From contig JARUPZ010000017.1 in NCBI GenBank assembly GCA_031213475.1, positions 10,681,087 to 10,745,086 of the forward strand: 64,000 bases of DNA, written 5' to 3'. The notes under the pieces are model-generated. The model was not told where the DNA came from. It ran no database searches and saw only the letters and a program-made list of their open reading frames with translations. Source of the stretch: Nereocystis luetkeana. Its lineage: Eukaryota > Sar > Phaeophyceae > Laminariales > Laminariaceae. Shown here one piece after another: positions 25,476 through 64,000 of this stretch. Position 1 is the stretch's first letter. Each line of letters starts with the position of its first letter. The position numbers and the translations under genes were made by a program.

Positions 25476-64000
<38,525 letters not shown>

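Overview
This is nuclear DNA of an intron-rich eukaryote, probably a protist or alga. The long introns, dense simple repeats and very short inverted-repeat elements would fit a stramenopile alga, but nothing here fixes the lineage. There are no bacterial operons, rRNA genes or CRISPR arrays.

The one gene I can read with confidence is SMC6, a core ATPase of the Smc5/6 genome-maintenance complex. It lies on the minus strand from the right edge (5' end outside the window) to a stop codon at 25476. I assembled 25 exons (W1 at 63655-63711 to W25 at 25476-25592, in transcript order). They join in a single frame to 2,919 bases, or 972 residues plus the stop. They cover the end of the N-terminal head, the first coiled-coil arm, the hinge, the second arm, and the C-terminal head with ABC signature and Walker B. 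The Walker A exon lies to the right of the window. Introns run from 444 to 3,242 bases. By my reading 22 donors are GT and 2 are GC, and 16 of 24 donors begin GTG.

The introns are full of repeats. Family A is a 105-119 base foldback element (about 20 copies) with TA target duplications, Tc1/mariner MITE-like. Family B is a second foldback family. Family C is about 250 bases and often ends in a C run. Families E and G are other dispersed repeats, and there are many micro- and minisatellites. Four introns also hold decayed partial copies of a neighbouring SMC6 exon. A 9-base palindrome, TACCAGGTA or TACCTGGTA, occurs about 23 times and sits as an apparent insertion at a TA inside three family A copies.

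The left part (1-25475) is gene-poor. It holds tandem duplications, a 1.4-kb minisatellite, (CGACC)n-type arrays, a C-rich satellite tract and a few short exon-like open segments that I cannot assign. I found no complete second gene.
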